This document shows positions 18,454-27,901 of a DNA stretch of 39,431 bases, piece after piece (the stretch's first letter is position 1; every line of letters starts with the position of its first letter). The translations under genes were made by a program, and so were the position numbers. The DNA is taken from the NCBI GenBank assembly GCA_001443525.1, contig LKPX01000032.1, positions 1 through 39,431 of the forward strand. The letters run 5' to 3'. Source of the DNA: Desulfobacteraceae bacterium RAAP-1. Its GTDB lineage: Bacteria; Desulfobacterota; Desulfobacteria; Desulfobacterales; Desulfatirhabdiaceae. The notes below the pieces were generated by a model. The model worked only from the letters and a program-made list of their open reading frames with translations. It was not told where the DNA came from and ran no database searches.

Positions 18454-20010
18454 ATGCTGCGTATTTTTCGAAATGATCTGCTGAACCCTGATCAGTTTGT
18501 AGTCACGCTGGAGCTGATACCCGGCCGGGAACATGGCGGGAAATCGGTGGAAACCGTTATCCGGATTGCTGAAGATGCCTTTTCAGACGGCCGTATCTCC
18601 GCTGTCTCCATGACAGACAACCCCGGCGGCAATCCATCTTTAAGTCCCGATGTGCTGGGCTCCGAAATTTTCAAACTCGGTATGGACGTCATTGTTCATT
18701 TTACCTGTCGGGACATGAACCGTGTCGGACTTGAAAGCCGTGCGCTCCAACTGGCCATGATGGGTATGAAAAACATTCTGGCGCTCACCGGAGACTACGC
18801 CGGTCAAGGCTTTGCAGGTCAGGGAGCGCCTGTCTTCGATCTGGATTCTGTGAACCTGCAATGCCTGATGGCCATGCTGAATGAGCGCATCACGGCCGCA
18901 GGAGATCCGGACGAGTTTATGTGCGGCTGCGCAGTGTCGCCGTTTAAATACACCGAAGCCGAAAGCTTTGCCCAATACGCCAAGCTCTGCCGCAAAGTCA
19001 ATGCCGGCGCTCAGTTTATCATTACACAATTAGGCTATGACGCCCGGAAATTTCTGGAACTCAGACAGATGCAAAAACTCCTGGGCATCGACCTGCCGGT
19101 ACTGGGTTCGGTATATATCCTGACGCCCGGCGTCGCCAGAGTGATGAATCAGGGAAAGGTTCCCGGCGCCATCGTAACGGATGCGCTTCTGAAAGTGGTG
19201 CAGGATGAATGGCGTGTTCCGGAAAAAGGCCGAGCCGCAGGCATTGAACGGGCCGCCCGTCTGGGAGTTGTCCTTAAGGGGCTGGGATATCGAGGAATTC
19301 ATATCGGCGGAATTCACAAGCACTTTGAGCCTGCAGCCCGAATTCTGGATCGGATGCAACAAATTGAACATCAGTGGCAGGATTTTTTGATAGACTTTGA
19401 TTTTCCGGTTCCAAACGGATTCTACGCATTTTCAAATCATCAGCTTGCTACGTCAATGCCCCACAACTATGGACAACGATCTGTCTCTATTCCTTTCTGG
19501 AATAAATGTCACTATCATATGATGGACTTGGCCCACAGACTTTTTTTCAACCCTGATATTCTGCTGGCCCCTCTATATCAACGTTTGAGCAGGCAAATTG
19601 ACAGTAACAGATCAGAACGCATGCTGCTGCACATGATCGAAAACGTCGGAAAACAACTCATGCTTGGTTGCCGGCAATGCGGCGACTGCGCAATCCAGCA
19701 TGTAGCGTTTCAATGCCCGGAATCCGGATGCCCCAAACATATCCGCAACGGCGCCTGCGGCGGCAGCCGGAACGGACGCTGTGAAGTGCATCCGGACAGA
19801 TGGTGCATATGGCGCCAGGCTTATCGGCGTTTATCCAGCGTGAAAAAAACTGAAGAGATGATGACGGGCTGCATCCCTCCGAGACGGTGGGAACTTGACC
19901 ATACATCTTCCTGGCTGAACTTTCATCTCGGAAGAGATCACCAAACCGCATCGGAAGATTTTGCCCGTTTCTGTTCATCAAAAACTTCCTGCGGGCGTCC
20001 TCTTTCGTAA
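18454..20010 (+). CDS. metF: Methylenetetrahydrofolate reductase fused to a Cys-rich MTHFR C-terminal domain
   Basis: MetF interconverts methylene- and methyl-tetrahydrofolate, which serves methionine synthesis and the methyl branch of the Wood-Ljungdahl pathway. The 518-aa protein is longer than the roughly 300-aa catalytic domain. Residues 1-300 show the FAD-dependent TIM barrel with VTLELIPG, VHFTCRDMNR and LALTGDY. Residues about 405-460 hold at least eight Cys in a CxxCxxC-type pattern followed by GACGG, matching the MTHFR C-terminal (MetV-like) domain that is a separate subunit in acetogens. The enzyme may therefore take electrons from a partner other than NAD(P)H. Start ATG 18454 has only a weak binding site. 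The electron donor is inferred. Confidence 0.9.
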   Translation: MLRIFRNDLLNPDQFVVTLELIPGREHGGKSVETVIRIAEDAFSDGRISAVSMTDNPGGNPSLSPDVLGSEIFKLGMDVIVHFTCRDMNRVGLESRALQLAMMGMKNILALTGDYAGQGFAGQGAPVFDLDSVNLQCLMAMLNERITAAGDPDEFMCGCAVSPFKYTEAESFAQYAKLCRKVNAGAQFIITQLGYDARKFLELRQMQKLLGIDLPVLGSVYILTPGVARVMNQGKVPGAIVTDALLKVVQDEWRVPEKGRAAGIERAARLGVVLKGLGYRGIHIGGIHKHFEPAARILDRMQQIEHQWQDFLIDFDFPVPNGFYAFSNHQLATSMPHNYGQRSVSIPFWNKCHYHMMDLAHRLFFNPDILLAPLYQRLSRQIDSNRSERMLLHMIENVGKQLMLGCRQCGDCAIQHVAFQCPESGCPKHIRNGACGGSRNGRCEVHPDRWCIWRQAYRRLSSVKKTEEMMTGCIPPRRWELDHTSSWLNFHLGRDHQTASEDFARFCSSKTSCGRPLS

Positions 20011-20046
20011 TATAGGCTTTCAGAAAATTCATTTCGCAAGTCAGCA

Positions 20047-20079
20047 GGTCGGAGATAATACTGTAGTATATCTCCGACC
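20047..20079. terminator. Strong hairpin between convergent genes
   Basis: GGTCGGAGATA (20047-20057) and TATCTCCGACC (20069-20079) form a perfect 11-bp stem, with a further TAC/GTA pairing possible in the 11-base middle. It sits in the gap between metF (+) and the enoyl-CoA hydratase-like gene (-) and could end both transcripts. There is no long T-tract on either side. Confidence 0.55.
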
Positions 20080-20121
20080 GATAACGCCGCGAAATTATTT
20101 TTCTGAATGCCTATAGGTGAG

Positions 20122-20901
20122 CTATTTTTCCGACCAGTCGGGCTGACGCTTTTGCAAGAAGGCGGACACGCCCTCCTTGGCATCATCGGTACTGCACAGA
20201 CGGGCAAAGGCTTCATTCATAAAGTCAAAGGCCTTGTGGTAATCCATATCTTCGGCGATATAAAACGATTTTTTGGCAATCTGGACAGCAATGGGGCTTT
20301 TCTGGGCCAACACGGCAGCCCAGTTTTGCGTTTCCCTGTCCAGATCCTCATTGGCGAAAACCTTGTTAATCAGCCCCAGTTCCAAAGCCCGTGAGGCTGG
20401 AATCAGGTCACCATAAAGCAATAATTCCATGGATCGCTTTCTACCAATGGATCGAGATATCGGAACAACCGGCCCAACGCAGTTCAATCCCACATTGATA
20501 GCGGTCAATCCCATTCTGGCGCTGTCGGCGGCAACCGCCAGGTCGCATGCAGCCATCAACCCCGCTCCATTCGCCGCCGCGACACCATGAACCTGAGCGA
20601 TTACCGGTTTTTTCATTTTGCTGATAGCGACCAGCGGAGACTCCATCAGCTCTATCCAGCTCCGATATTCATGGGCAGATTTGCCATAGAGTTCATTGAC
20701 GTCGATTCCGGCGCAAAAAGCCTTGCCGCTTCCCTTGATGATGATCACTCGAACCCGCTTGTCGGCTTCCATATCCGCAAGCGCCTGAAAAAGGTCCGTC
20801 GCCATCTGGGTCGTAAAGGTATTGAGCTGCTCTGGACAATTGAGTGTAAGGGTTCCTACATAATTGTCGCCGACTTCCATGATAACTGTCTGATACGCCA
20901 T
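20122..20901 (-). CDS. Enoyl-CoA hydratase/isomerase family protein lacking canonical catalytic glutamates
   Basis: The 259-aa protein has the crotonase fold: residues AFCAGIDVNEL form the CoA-binding/oxyanion region and HGVAAANGAG the second. Aligned by eye with rat crotonase, Glu144 corresponds to Gly114 and Glu164 to Ala134, so neither hydration glutamate is present. The block MGLTAINVGLN resembles the ECHDC3-like subgroup. Ordinary hydration of enoyl-CoA is therefore unlikely; an isomerase, thioesterase-like or non-catalytic role is possible. ATG 20901 has AAGGAG upstream; a longer frame to 20982 runs into a repeat fragment. It is a single-gene unit, convergent with metF. Confidence 0.85.
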   Translation of the reverse strand: MAYQTVIMEVGDNYVGTLTLNCPEQLNTFTTQMATDLFQALADMEADKRVRVIIIKGSGKAFCAGIDVNELYGKSAHEYRSWIELMESPLVAISKMKKPVIAQVHGVAAANGAGLMAACDLAVAADSARMGLTAINVGLNCVGPVVPISRSIGRKRSMELLLYGDLIPASRALELGLINKVFANEDLDRETQNWAAVLAQKSPIAVQIAKKSFYIAEDMDYHKAFDFMNEAFARLCSTDDAKEGVSAFLQKRQPDWSEK

Positions 20902-20940
20902 TGGGTCTCCTTGATATTTTAAAAGGTCAATATGGATGAT

Positions 20941-20956
20941 TTCGTAAAAAGTCGTC
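20941..20956. repeat. Fragment of the dispersed repeat end
   Basis: TTCGTAAAAAGTCGTC matches the end sequence of the dispersed repeats at 6751-6849 and 16941-17088, read in reverse complement. It lies 40 bases upstream of the enoyl-CoA hydratase-like start. No second half is visible nearby. Confidence 0.55.
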
Positions 20957-21117
20957 AAGACTGGAAATGGAAAGGAAATCAAAGTTCCGGATAGTATCGA
21001 GGCATGGCGAACAAAGATGAGGCATCAAAATTCATGATCTATTATTTCTGGTCAACAAAAGACCAAAAATAAATGAACGTGTGTTCTAAAAAAGATCATA
21101 ACTACCTGATTTTAATG

Positions 21118-21193
21118 TGGTGGAGATGAGGGGGATCGAACCCCTGGCCTCGGCATTGCGAACGCCGCGCTCTCCCAGCTGAGCTACATCCCC
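21118..21193 (-). tRNA. tRNA-Ala (anticodon CGC)
   Basis: A full 76-base cloverleaf reads on the - strand. The acceptor is GGGGATG/CATCTCC and includes the G3-U70 wobble that identifies alanine tRNAs. The D-arm is GCTC..GAGC, the anticodon stem CGGCG/TGCCG encloses loop TTCGCAA (anticodon CGC, reading GCG), and the T-arm AGGGG/CCCCT encloses TTCGATC. Discriminator A and an encoded CCA (21118-21120 on the + strand as TGG) follow. It stands alone. Confidence 0.97.
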
Positions 21194-21381
21194 ACTGTTC
21201 GATGGCGCTATATGTACCAAATCAATCCAATGCCGTCAAGACTTTCATTTGCCAAATACGGTAAAGTTCGATAAATTCGGAAAAATGCAGGATCGAAGCA
21301 TGAGACCCATATGCTGCAACCGGTGGATACAGCACAGATATGAAACCTGTTACATTGCCATCGCATTTTCGGAGGAATTGT

Positions 21382-23121
21382 ATGACCTGTGAAGTAGTAC
21401 TGAAAGATGCTTTCAAACGATTTACCCTGGACCAGGACAAGATCCTGCCGCCGGAGGAAACCGTCGCTCGTATGAAGGAAAAATTACGGCGTCTCGATCT
21501 GGACATCCTGAAGAGCACCGCCCGTATCGACAACGGCCGACTGGGTATCCCGGTATTCATCAGTTACTGCGGAAAAGACGCCAGAGCCGTCACCGGAACA
21601 CGAAAGCAAATGGGCAAGGGTGGCACGCCGGCCCAGGCGGAAGCCAGCGCCGTTATGGAACTGGCGGAACGTTTCAGTTTTTTCAGCTTTTGCAACACGC
21701 CGCACAACTTTATCACAGACAGCTATGCTCACCTGAAAAAACAGGCGATTCCTTTTGAAATGATCGCTCAATCTGTTCACGATACATCTCCGGAACGGGA
21801 GCTTGCCCGGAAAATCTACGAAAACCTCTCCATGAAATGGACATGGGGATACAACCTGACCCGCCGCGAAAATGTGCTGGTGCCGTTTGACTGGTTTTTC
21901 GCCATCAACGAATACAACGGCCCTTCCGCCGGTAATTGCGTGGAAGAGGCGATCAGCCAGGGAATCTGTGAAGTGGTGGAGCGGCATGTATCCTCGATTA
22001 TCAGCCGGAACAAACTCCAAACGCCCGCCATTGACCTGGGTTCCGCCACAGATCCGCTGGTTCGCGAAATGCTCGGCAAATATGAACAGGCAGGCATTCA
22101 GCTTTTTGCCTCCGATTTTTCACTCGACACCGGTATCCCGACCGTTGGCGTTCTGGCGTATGACCCTTCCACATTTCCTGCATCCAGCGAAATCGTCTGG
22201 ACGGCTGGAACGACACCGGATCCGCAGAAAGCACTCAGCCGGGCGCTGACGGAAGTAGCGCAACTGGCTGGAGATTTTAACACCGGAGCCAACTATATGG
22301 CCAGCGGTCTCCCCAAATTTACATCCATCGATGCAGCCGGATTTGTCACCAGCCCGAAGCGCTCTGTTCCCATTTCAGCGCTTCCGAACCTGTCCAGCGA
22401 CAATATCCGCATTGAAGTGGAAAACTGCATCACCGCACTGTCTGTAAAGGGACTTGAAGTCATCGTCATCGATACCCATCATGCCGGACTCGACATACCG
22501 GCATTTTACACCATCATCCCAGGCGCACATTTCAGGGAACGGGCTCATGGCACCAGCGTCGGGATGTTTTCAGCCAAGCTCCTGACCGAAACCCAGGCCC
22601 CGGAACAGGCGGTTTCCGGACTCATCGACATGGATCGCCTGATGCCGGATAAATATTATGTGCAGTTTTATTTGGGAACATCTCATATCGCCATGAACGA
22701 CCCCGAAACGGCCTGCCGCCATCTGTACCGGGCGTTGGAACTGAATCCTGTTCCACAGGATATTCCCAGCATTTACTCATATCTTGGCGTTGCGCTCAAG
22801 GATCTGGGAGAATACCGGAAAGCCATCAGCGTCCTTGAAAAAGGAGAAGTCATTGACAGCCATCGCACTGACATTCACAATCTGCTGGGCTTTTGCCATT
22901 TCAAACTCAAGGAACACGAACAAGCCATCCGGCATTTTCAGAAAGTGATTGATCTGGATCCGGGATCTGCCATAGACTATGCTAACATCGCTTCCAACTA
23001 CCGGGACATGGGAAAGACGGATGAAGCGGTGGAGTATTACCGTCTGGCGCTTTCTCTGGATTCTTCCATCGAATTTGCAAGAGACAACCTGGAAAAGCTC
23101 ATATCGCCATCGACGGTGTAA
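21382..23121 (+). CDS. YcaO-domain protein with C-terminal TPR repeats
   Basis: YcaO proteins use ATP to activate peptide amides, giving azolines, thioamides or related changes; others assist ribosomal protein S12 modification. The 579-aa protein has the YcaO domain at about 50-420, with the acidic ATP/Mg motifs SAVMELAERF and CVEEAISQGICEVVERH. Residues about 425-575 hold tetratricopeptide repeats (for example LGVALKDLGEYRKAISVLEKG). The PxPxP C-terminus of azoline-forming YcaOs is absent. Start ATG 21382 has GGAGG seven bases upstream and is preferred over ATG 21340. No TfuA, E1-like partner or obvious precursor peptide is adjacent. A CopZ-like gene begins 70 bases downstream. The substrate is unknown. 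Confidence 0.88.
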   Translation: MTCEVVLKDAFKRFTLDQDKILPPEETVARMKEKLRRLDLDILKSTARIDNGRLGIPVFISYCGKDARAVTGTRKQMGKGGTPAQAEASAVMELAERFSFFSFCNTPHNFITDSYAHLKKQAIPFEMIAQSVHDTSPERELARKIYENLSMKWTWGYNLTRRENVLVPFDWFFAINEYNGPSAGNCVEEAISQGICEVVERHVSSIISRNKLQTPAIDLGSATDPLVREMLGKYEQAGIQLFASDFSLDTGIPTVGVLAYDPSTFPASSEIVWTAGTTPDPQKALSRALTEVAQLAGDFNTGANYMASGLPKFTSIDAAGFVTSPKRSVPISALPNLSSDNIRIEVENCITALSVKGLEVIVIDTHHAGLDIPAFYTIIPGAHFRERAHGTSVGMFSAKLLTETQAPEQAVSGLIDMDRLMPDKYYVQFYLGTSHIAMNDPETACRHLYRALELNPVPQDIPSIYSYLGVALKDLGEYRKAISVLEKGEVIDSHRTDIHNLLGFCHFKLKEHEQAIRHFQKVIDLDPGSAIDYANIASNYRDMGKTDEAVEYYRLALSLDSSIEFARDNLEKLISPSTV

Positions 23122-23191
23122 CGCCGCAACGAAATCCGGTTCTGTAATGACAGACTGTTCATAAACACCACATATTTTGAAAGGATATCCA

Positions 23192-23395
23192 ATGGAAAAA
23201 CATGTATTCACCATACCGAATATCTCCTGCGGTCACTGCGTCATGACCATCAAAAATGAACTCACTGAAATGAAGGGCGTTGTAAGCGTCGAAGGCGATC
23301 CTGCCGCCAAGCAGGTTACCGTGGAATGGAATGCTCCGACCACACGCGATGCTATCGAAGCCCTGCTGAAAGAGGTCAACTATCCCGCCGCCTGA
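23192..23395 (+). CDS. Heavy-metal-associated domain protein (CopZ-like copper chaperone)
   Basis: This is a 67-aa single HMA domain. The metal-binding motif ISCGHC sits in the first loop of a ferredoxin-like fold, and the length is that of CopZ-type soluble chaperones that carry Cu(I) to the exporter. ATG 23192 follows AAGGA by six bases; an in-frame TTG at 23177 is less likely. It lies between the YcaO-TPR gene and the copper ATPase, 75 bases before the latter, consistent with a chaperone/exporter pair. The His before the second Cys is common in CopZ. Metal specificity is inferred from the neighbour. Confidence 0.9.
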   Translation: MEKHVFTIPNISCGHCVMTIKNELTEMKGVVSVEGDPAAKQVTVEWNAPTTRDAIEALLKEVNYPAA

Positions 23396-23414
23396 CGGCG
23401 ACTCCACACCATAT

Positions 23415-23452
23415 TTTCCGGCGTCGATGCTGATTCCGGCAGGCGCCGGAAA
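23415..23452. other. Intergenic hairpin between the copper chaperone and ATPase genes
   Basis: TTTCCGGCG (23415-23423) pairs perfectly with CGCCGGAAA (23444-23452) around a 20-base loop. No T-tract follows, so it could be an RNA-processing or stabilising hairpin that sets chaperone versus ATPase levels rather than a terminator. Confidence 0.45.
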
Positions 23453-23470
23453 CCCTCACAGGTGAATGGC

Positions 23471-25741
23471 ATGACCGAAGACCGTTCCGACGCCCCTGTC
23501 ACCACCCGGATTGATTTTCCGGTAACCGGCATGAGCTGCGCCAATTGCGCCATGAATATCGAACGCACCCTGAACCGTAAGGTGCCTGGAGTTATCAAGG
23601 CATCCGTCAATTTTGCATCCGAGCGGGTGTCCGTAGAGTATAATCCCATCATCGCCAACCCCGAAGCCATGGCAGCGGCTATCGAAAAAGCGGGATACAA
23701 GGCCATACTGCCGGATGATTCCGAAGAAAACCCGGAAGACACCGAGCAGGCCGCCCGAAATGCCGAAATACACAGTCAGACGCAGAAATTCATCGTCGGC
23801 ATCATATTCACACTTCCCCTTTTCATTCTGAGCATGTCCAAAGACTTTTTCGGAGCCGGTTCCTGGCTTCATGCGTCCTGGATCAACTGGCTGTTCTGGA
23901 TTCTGGCCACGCCGGTACAGTTTTACACAGGATGGGATTATTATGTGGGCGGCATCAAAAGTCTCCGGAACCGCAGCGCCAACATGGACGTTCTTGTAGC
24001 ACTCGGCTCTTCGGTGGCCTATGGGTATTCTCTGATCATCCTGCTGATTCCGGCGCTGGGACATCATGTGTATTTTGAGACATCGGCGGTAATTATCACC
24101 CTGATCAAACTGGGCAAGATGCTGGAATCACGCACCAAGGGAAAGACGGGCGGGGCCATCCGAAAACTCATGGGGCTGCGGCCATCTACAGCCAGCGTTC
24201 TGGTGGACGGCGTCGAAACCCAGACGCAGCTCTCTGATGTTCGTGTCGGGAATATTCTGATTGTACGTCCCGGAGAACGCATTCCTACAGACGCCGTGGT
24301 TCTGGAGGGAGAATCCACGGTAGATGAATCCATGCTGAGCGGTGAACCCATGCCTGTGGACAAGAACAGTGGAGACAGTGTTACCGGGGGAACCGTCAAT
24401 GGACATGGATTGCTGAAATGCCGGGCGGTGCGCGTGGGAAAAGCCACGGCGCTGGCCCAGATCATCCGGCTGGTTCAGGAAGCGCAGGGAAGCCGTGCAC
24501 CGATTCAGGCGCTGGCGGACCGCGTCGCCGCTGTTTTTGTGCCGTCCATTATCGTTATCGCCGTTATCACCTTTGGCATATGGTGGGGACTCACCGGCCA
24601 CTTTGTTAACGCCATGATCCGGATGGTCGCAGTTCTGGTTATCGCCTGCCCCTGTGCGCTGGGGCTGGCGACCCCGACAGCCATCATGGCCGGCACCGGA
24701 AAGGGCGCCGAGAATGGTATTCTGTTCAAAAACAGCCAGGCGCTTGAAATGGCGACCCGCATCACCACCATAATTTTAGATAAAACCGGCACCATCACCC
24801 GCGGCAAACCTGCCGTCACATCTGTCATGCCGATGGGCGGAAGCAATCTGTCTCAGGAAGAAGTATTACGGCTGGCGGCATCCGTTGAAAAAGGCTCCGA
24901 GCATCCTTTAGGCAAGGCCATCGTACAGTATGCACTGGAACAAGGGCTGACGCTAACGGATCCGGAGCATTTTAAATCTACAAGTGGCTCCGGAGTGGAA
25001 GCCTCTATCTCCGGAGACGCCATCAGAGTCGGCAAGCCGGAATGGTTTTCTGAAACCGGTTCTCTTACGGAACCAGAAGTTGGCCTTATTACCCGGCTCC
25101 AATCCGAAGGCAATACCGTCATGATGGTTGCAGCCGAAGATCGCATCCGGGGAATTGTGGCGGTCGCCGACACCGTAAAGCCCGAATCGGAAAGCGCCAT
25201 TCAGGAGCTTCAGGCACAGAAGCTGAAACTGGTCATGCTGACCGGCGATAACAAACGGACAGCCAATGCCATCGCCCGGCAGGTGCATATGGACAGCGTA
25301 GAAGCGGAAGTCCGGCCTGAAGAAAAATCATCTGTGGTCAAACGCCATCAGGAAAAAGGCGATATCGTGGGCATGGTGGGAGACGGCATCAATGACGCCC
25401 CTGCCCTCGCCCAGGCCAATGTGGGATTTGCCATCGGCACCGGCGCCGATGTGGCCATGGAGACTGCGGATATCATTCTGTCCAGCGGCAGTCTTTCCGG
25501 AATTCCCCGGGCCATCCGGCTCAGCAGACGCACCATGGCCACCATCCGACAAAATCTGTTCTGGGCATTTTTTTACAATATTATTCTGATCCCTATTGCC
25601 GCGGGCATTCTGCATCCTTTCACATCACTTCCGGTCATGCTCCGGGAATTGCATCCCATGGTGGCGGCGCTGGCAATGGCGTTCAGCAGCATATCGGTGG
25701 TCAGTAACAGCCTGAGGCTGTATCGTATCCCCAGAATCTGA
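23471..25741 (+). CDS. copA: Cu(I)-exporting P1B-type ATPase
   Basis: This 756-aa inner-membrane pump exports Cu(I) using ATP. It has one N-terminal HMA domain (Cys23 and Cys26 in MSCANC), eight predicted membrane helices, LSGEP in the actuator domain, the CPC ion site at 393-395, phosphorylated Asp437 in DKTGT, the SEHPLG His-Pro motif, and [10 protein letters not shown]. The last two helices carry FFYN and the MAFSS set, matching the P1B-1 copper class. ATG 23471 has AGGTGA five bases upstream; a GTG at 23462 is possible. The CopZ-like gene precedes it. No CueR- or CsoR-like regulator is in the window. Substrate assignment rests on these motifs and is strong. Confidence 0.95.
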   Translation: MTEDRSDAPVTTRIDFPVTGMSCANCAMNIERTLNRKVPGVIKASVNFASERVSVEYNPIIANPEAMAAAIEKAGYKAILPDDSEENPEDTEQAARNAEIHSQTQKFIVGIIFTLPLFILSMSKDFFGAGSWLHASWINWLFWILATPVQFYTGWDYYVGGIKSLRNRSANMDVLVALGSSVAYGYSLIILLIPALGHHVYFETSAVIITLIKLGKMLESRTKGKTGGAIRKLMGLRPSTASVLVDGVETQTQLSDVRVGNILIVRPGERIPTDAVVLEGESTVDESMLSGEPMPVDKNSGDSVTGGTVNGHGLLKCRAVRVGKATALAQIIRLVQEAQGSRAPIQALADRVAAVFVPSIIVIAVITFGIWWGLTGHFVNAMIRMVAVLVIACPCALGLATPTAIMAGTGKGAENGILFKNSQALEMATRITTIILDKTGTITRGKPAVTSVMPMGGSNLSQEEVLRLAASVEKGSEHPLGKAIVQYALEQGLTLTDPEHFKSTSGSGVEASISGDAIRVGKPEWFSETGSLTEPEVGLITRLQSEGNTVMMVAAEDRIRGIVAVADTVKPESESAIQELQAQKLKLVMLTGDNKRTANAIARQVHMDSVEAEVRPEEKSSVVKRHQEKGDIVGMVGDGINDAPALAQANVGFAIGTGADVAMETADIILSSGSLSGIPRAIRLSRRTMATIRQNLFWAFFYNIILIPIAAGILHPFTSLPVMLRELHPMVAALAMAFSSISVVSNSLRLYRIPRI

Positions 25742-25742
25742 C

Positions 25743-25758
25743 GGTTTCGTAAAAAACC
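25743..25758. repeat. Short fragment related to the dispersed repeat end, downstream of copA
   Basis: GGTTTCGTAAAAAACC lies two bases after the copA stop. It shares TTCGTAAAAA with the repeat ends and can form a weak 5-bp stem. The gap to the convergent chemoreceptor gene is only 75 bases, so it may also help end transcription. Confidence 0.35.
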
Positions 25759-25816
25759 ATAAAAAGAGAAAACGTCAATGCCTGAACGCACTGCGAGTGC
25801 TATCCCATTTCACATT

Positions 25817-27775
25817 TTAGAAATCCTTCAGATCCGTTTCATCAAACGGAATGATGGCATTGGGATTCACTTCTCTTTTATGCTGAAACCCCAAAACCGC
25901 TTTTGCGAGCGGCTTTGCCACCGGTTTCGATGATATCATGGAAAGCCTTGTTGAAGAAGATTTTTTCGATGCTGTACGCGGGACAATCGTCGGGCGCTTG
26001 AGCTGCTGCCCGGATGGATGCCCGGCAGAGTCTCCCGAAACCAGAATCACCAGATCATTGACAATGGATTTCATCTGCTCGGCCTGCGCATTCATTTCTT
26101 CAGAGGCAGACGCCGACTCTTCCGCACCTGCCGCGTTTTGCTGCGTCACCTTCTCCATTTCCGAAATCGCAATATTGACTTCATCGATACCTTTGGCCTG
26201 TTCGCTGGATGCCGCAGCAATTTCACCGATCAGATCGCCGATTTTGGATGTATTGTCCACCACCTGAGTAAAAGCGGTATTACTTCGCTGCACATACCCC
26301 GCTCCCTCCTTGACTTTTTTGGAAGTTCCCTCGATCAAAGATGCTGTTGTTTTGGCGGCTTCGGCAGCCCGAAGCGCCAGGTTACGGACTTCATCGGCCA
26401 CCACCGCAAACCCGGAGCCCGCCTCTCCTGCCCGCGCAGCCTCAACCGCAGCGTTCAAGGCCAGCAAATTGGTCTGGAAAGCAATTTCATCGATGGTCTT
26501 GATGATCTTGGAGGTTTCATCGCTGGCTTTTAAAATATCACTCATGGACGCCGTCAGCTCAGACATGGATTTAGAAACCGTCTGAACACTGGATCCGGCT
26601 TCCTGCATCAGCACATGGGCCTGAGCCGCATTGTTGGCGTTCTGCTTGATCATGGAAGACATTTCTTCTAAAGATGCCGAAGTCTCCTCGATAGACGCCG
26701 CCTGTTCGGAAGCCCCCTGAGCCAGCGACTGGCTGGAAGACGACACCTCGCCGGCCGCCGAAGCCACCTGGTCCGAGCCTTCATTAAGCCCTTCAATCAC
26801 AACATCCAGCGGTTTTGAAATAGAGCGGGAAAAATACCAGATCGCCAGAATGCCCAAGCCCATAAAAATAACCGCAATCATGATCATGGCGTTTCTTATG
26901 GCATACGCGGAAGCCATGAATTCATCTACTGGCTGAGTGCAGGCCACGCTCCATCCATTCAGTTCCACCGGAGTAAACCCCGCGATTTTATGAACCCCCT
27001 GATAGATATAAGATCCAACGCCGGTCTGATGAGACAACATCTTCTCTGTAATGGATTCCATACCATTCAGTGAATGAATATTCAGCTCCATCAACAGCTT
27101 GGAATCGGGATGGATCACAATCAGACCACTGGGATCGGTGACAAAAATATAGCCGGTTTTACCGATTTTAAAAGATAGAATTTTTTCTACCAGAAAATCA
27201 AACTTGAAAACCATTGTCAGCGCACCGACAAACTGTCCGGAGGGTGAATACACCGGAATGCAAACAGGCAATACCGGTTTACCGGTTTTTTTGGATTTGA
27301 CGGGGGTCGTCAGAGTGATTTTTCCGGACTTGGCGTCCTGAAAATAATTTCGATCTTTAACGGATATACCGTTATAGTCGCCTCCCGTACCATCGGCATA
27401 AATAACACCGTCGGAATTGCAGGCATAAACAGTGTCATAGTGGTCTCCCATCTGCTTCATGGCTGCGGCCAGTTTGCGATCCAGTTTCTGAATATCCGAG
27501 GCTGATGCGTCGATGCCGGATGCCGCAACCTTGACGGCGACATCAATGGTGGTGTTTCCAACCGACAGGTCTTTGGCCAGTTTGATCTCTTCTTCCAGCA
27601 CCGCCTGGATTAATGCAGCGATACTCCTGGCCGTGTTGGTAGTATTCTGCTCATGTGTCGCTCTCATATCCTGCGACAAACGCATATTGGAAAAAATACC
27701 CAGCGCGAGAAGCGGCAACAACACGCACAGAGAACCTCCAGTCATTAACTTGAAACGAAGACTTCTCTTTTTCAT
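25817..27775 (-). CDS. Methyl-accepting chemotaxis protein with periplasmic Cache domain
   Basis: This is a 652-aa chemoreceptor. TM1 is at about residues 11-31, followed by a double-Cache ligand domain (about 40-280) with the [14 protein letters not shown] and DRNYF blocks, and TM2 about 292-315. A short HAMP-like linker leads to the cytoplasmic hairpin, whose tip reads [24 protein letters not shown] tail of about 70 residues follows, rich in Ser, Lys and Pro, and ends [10 protein letters not shown]. This is not the NWETF-type CheR docking pentapeptide. ATG 27775 has AAGGAG upstream. The ligand is unknown; the Cache fold suggests small organic acids or amino acids. It is convergent with copA. 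Confidence 0.95.
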   Translation of the reverse strand: MKKRSLRFKLMTGGSLCVLLPLLALGIFSNMRLSQDMRATHEQNTTNTARSIAALIQAVLEEEIKLAKDLSVGNTTIDVAVKVAASGIDASASDIQKLDRKLAAAMKQMGDHYDTVYACNSDGVIYADGTGGDYNGISVKDRNYFQDAKSGKITLTTPVKSKKTGKPVLPVCIPVYSPSGQFVGALTMVFKFDFLVEKILSFKIGKTGYIFVTDPSGLIVIHPDSKLLMELNIHSLNGMESITEKMLSHQTGVGSYIYQGVHKIAGFTPVELNGWSVACTQPVDEFMASAYAIRNAMIMIAVIFMGLGILAIWYFSRSISKPLDVVIEGLNEGSDQVASAAGEVSSSSQSLAQGASEQAASIEETSASLEEMSSMIKQNANNAAQAHVLMQEAGSSVQTVSKSMSELTASMSDILKASDETSKIIKTIDEIAFQTNLLALNAAVEAARAGEAGSGFAVVADEVRNLALRAAEAAKTTASLIEGTSKKVKEGAGYVQRSNTAFTQVVDNTSKIGDLIGEIAAASSEQAKGIDEVNIAISEMEKVTQQNAAGAEESASASEEMNAQAEQMKSIVNDLVILVSGDSAGHPSGQQLKRPTIVPRTASKKSSSTRLSMISSKPVAKPLAKAVLGFQHKREVNPNAIIPFDETDLKDF

Positions 27776-27901
27776 AAGGCTCCTTATATGATGACATGTA
27801 GAAAGTTCAAAACCCGATTTTCACAACCAATAATTTCAACGGGTTGATGCTGCAAAAAAGTCCAAAAACAGATTTTTTTTACCCTGAAAATACGGTTTCG
27901 T

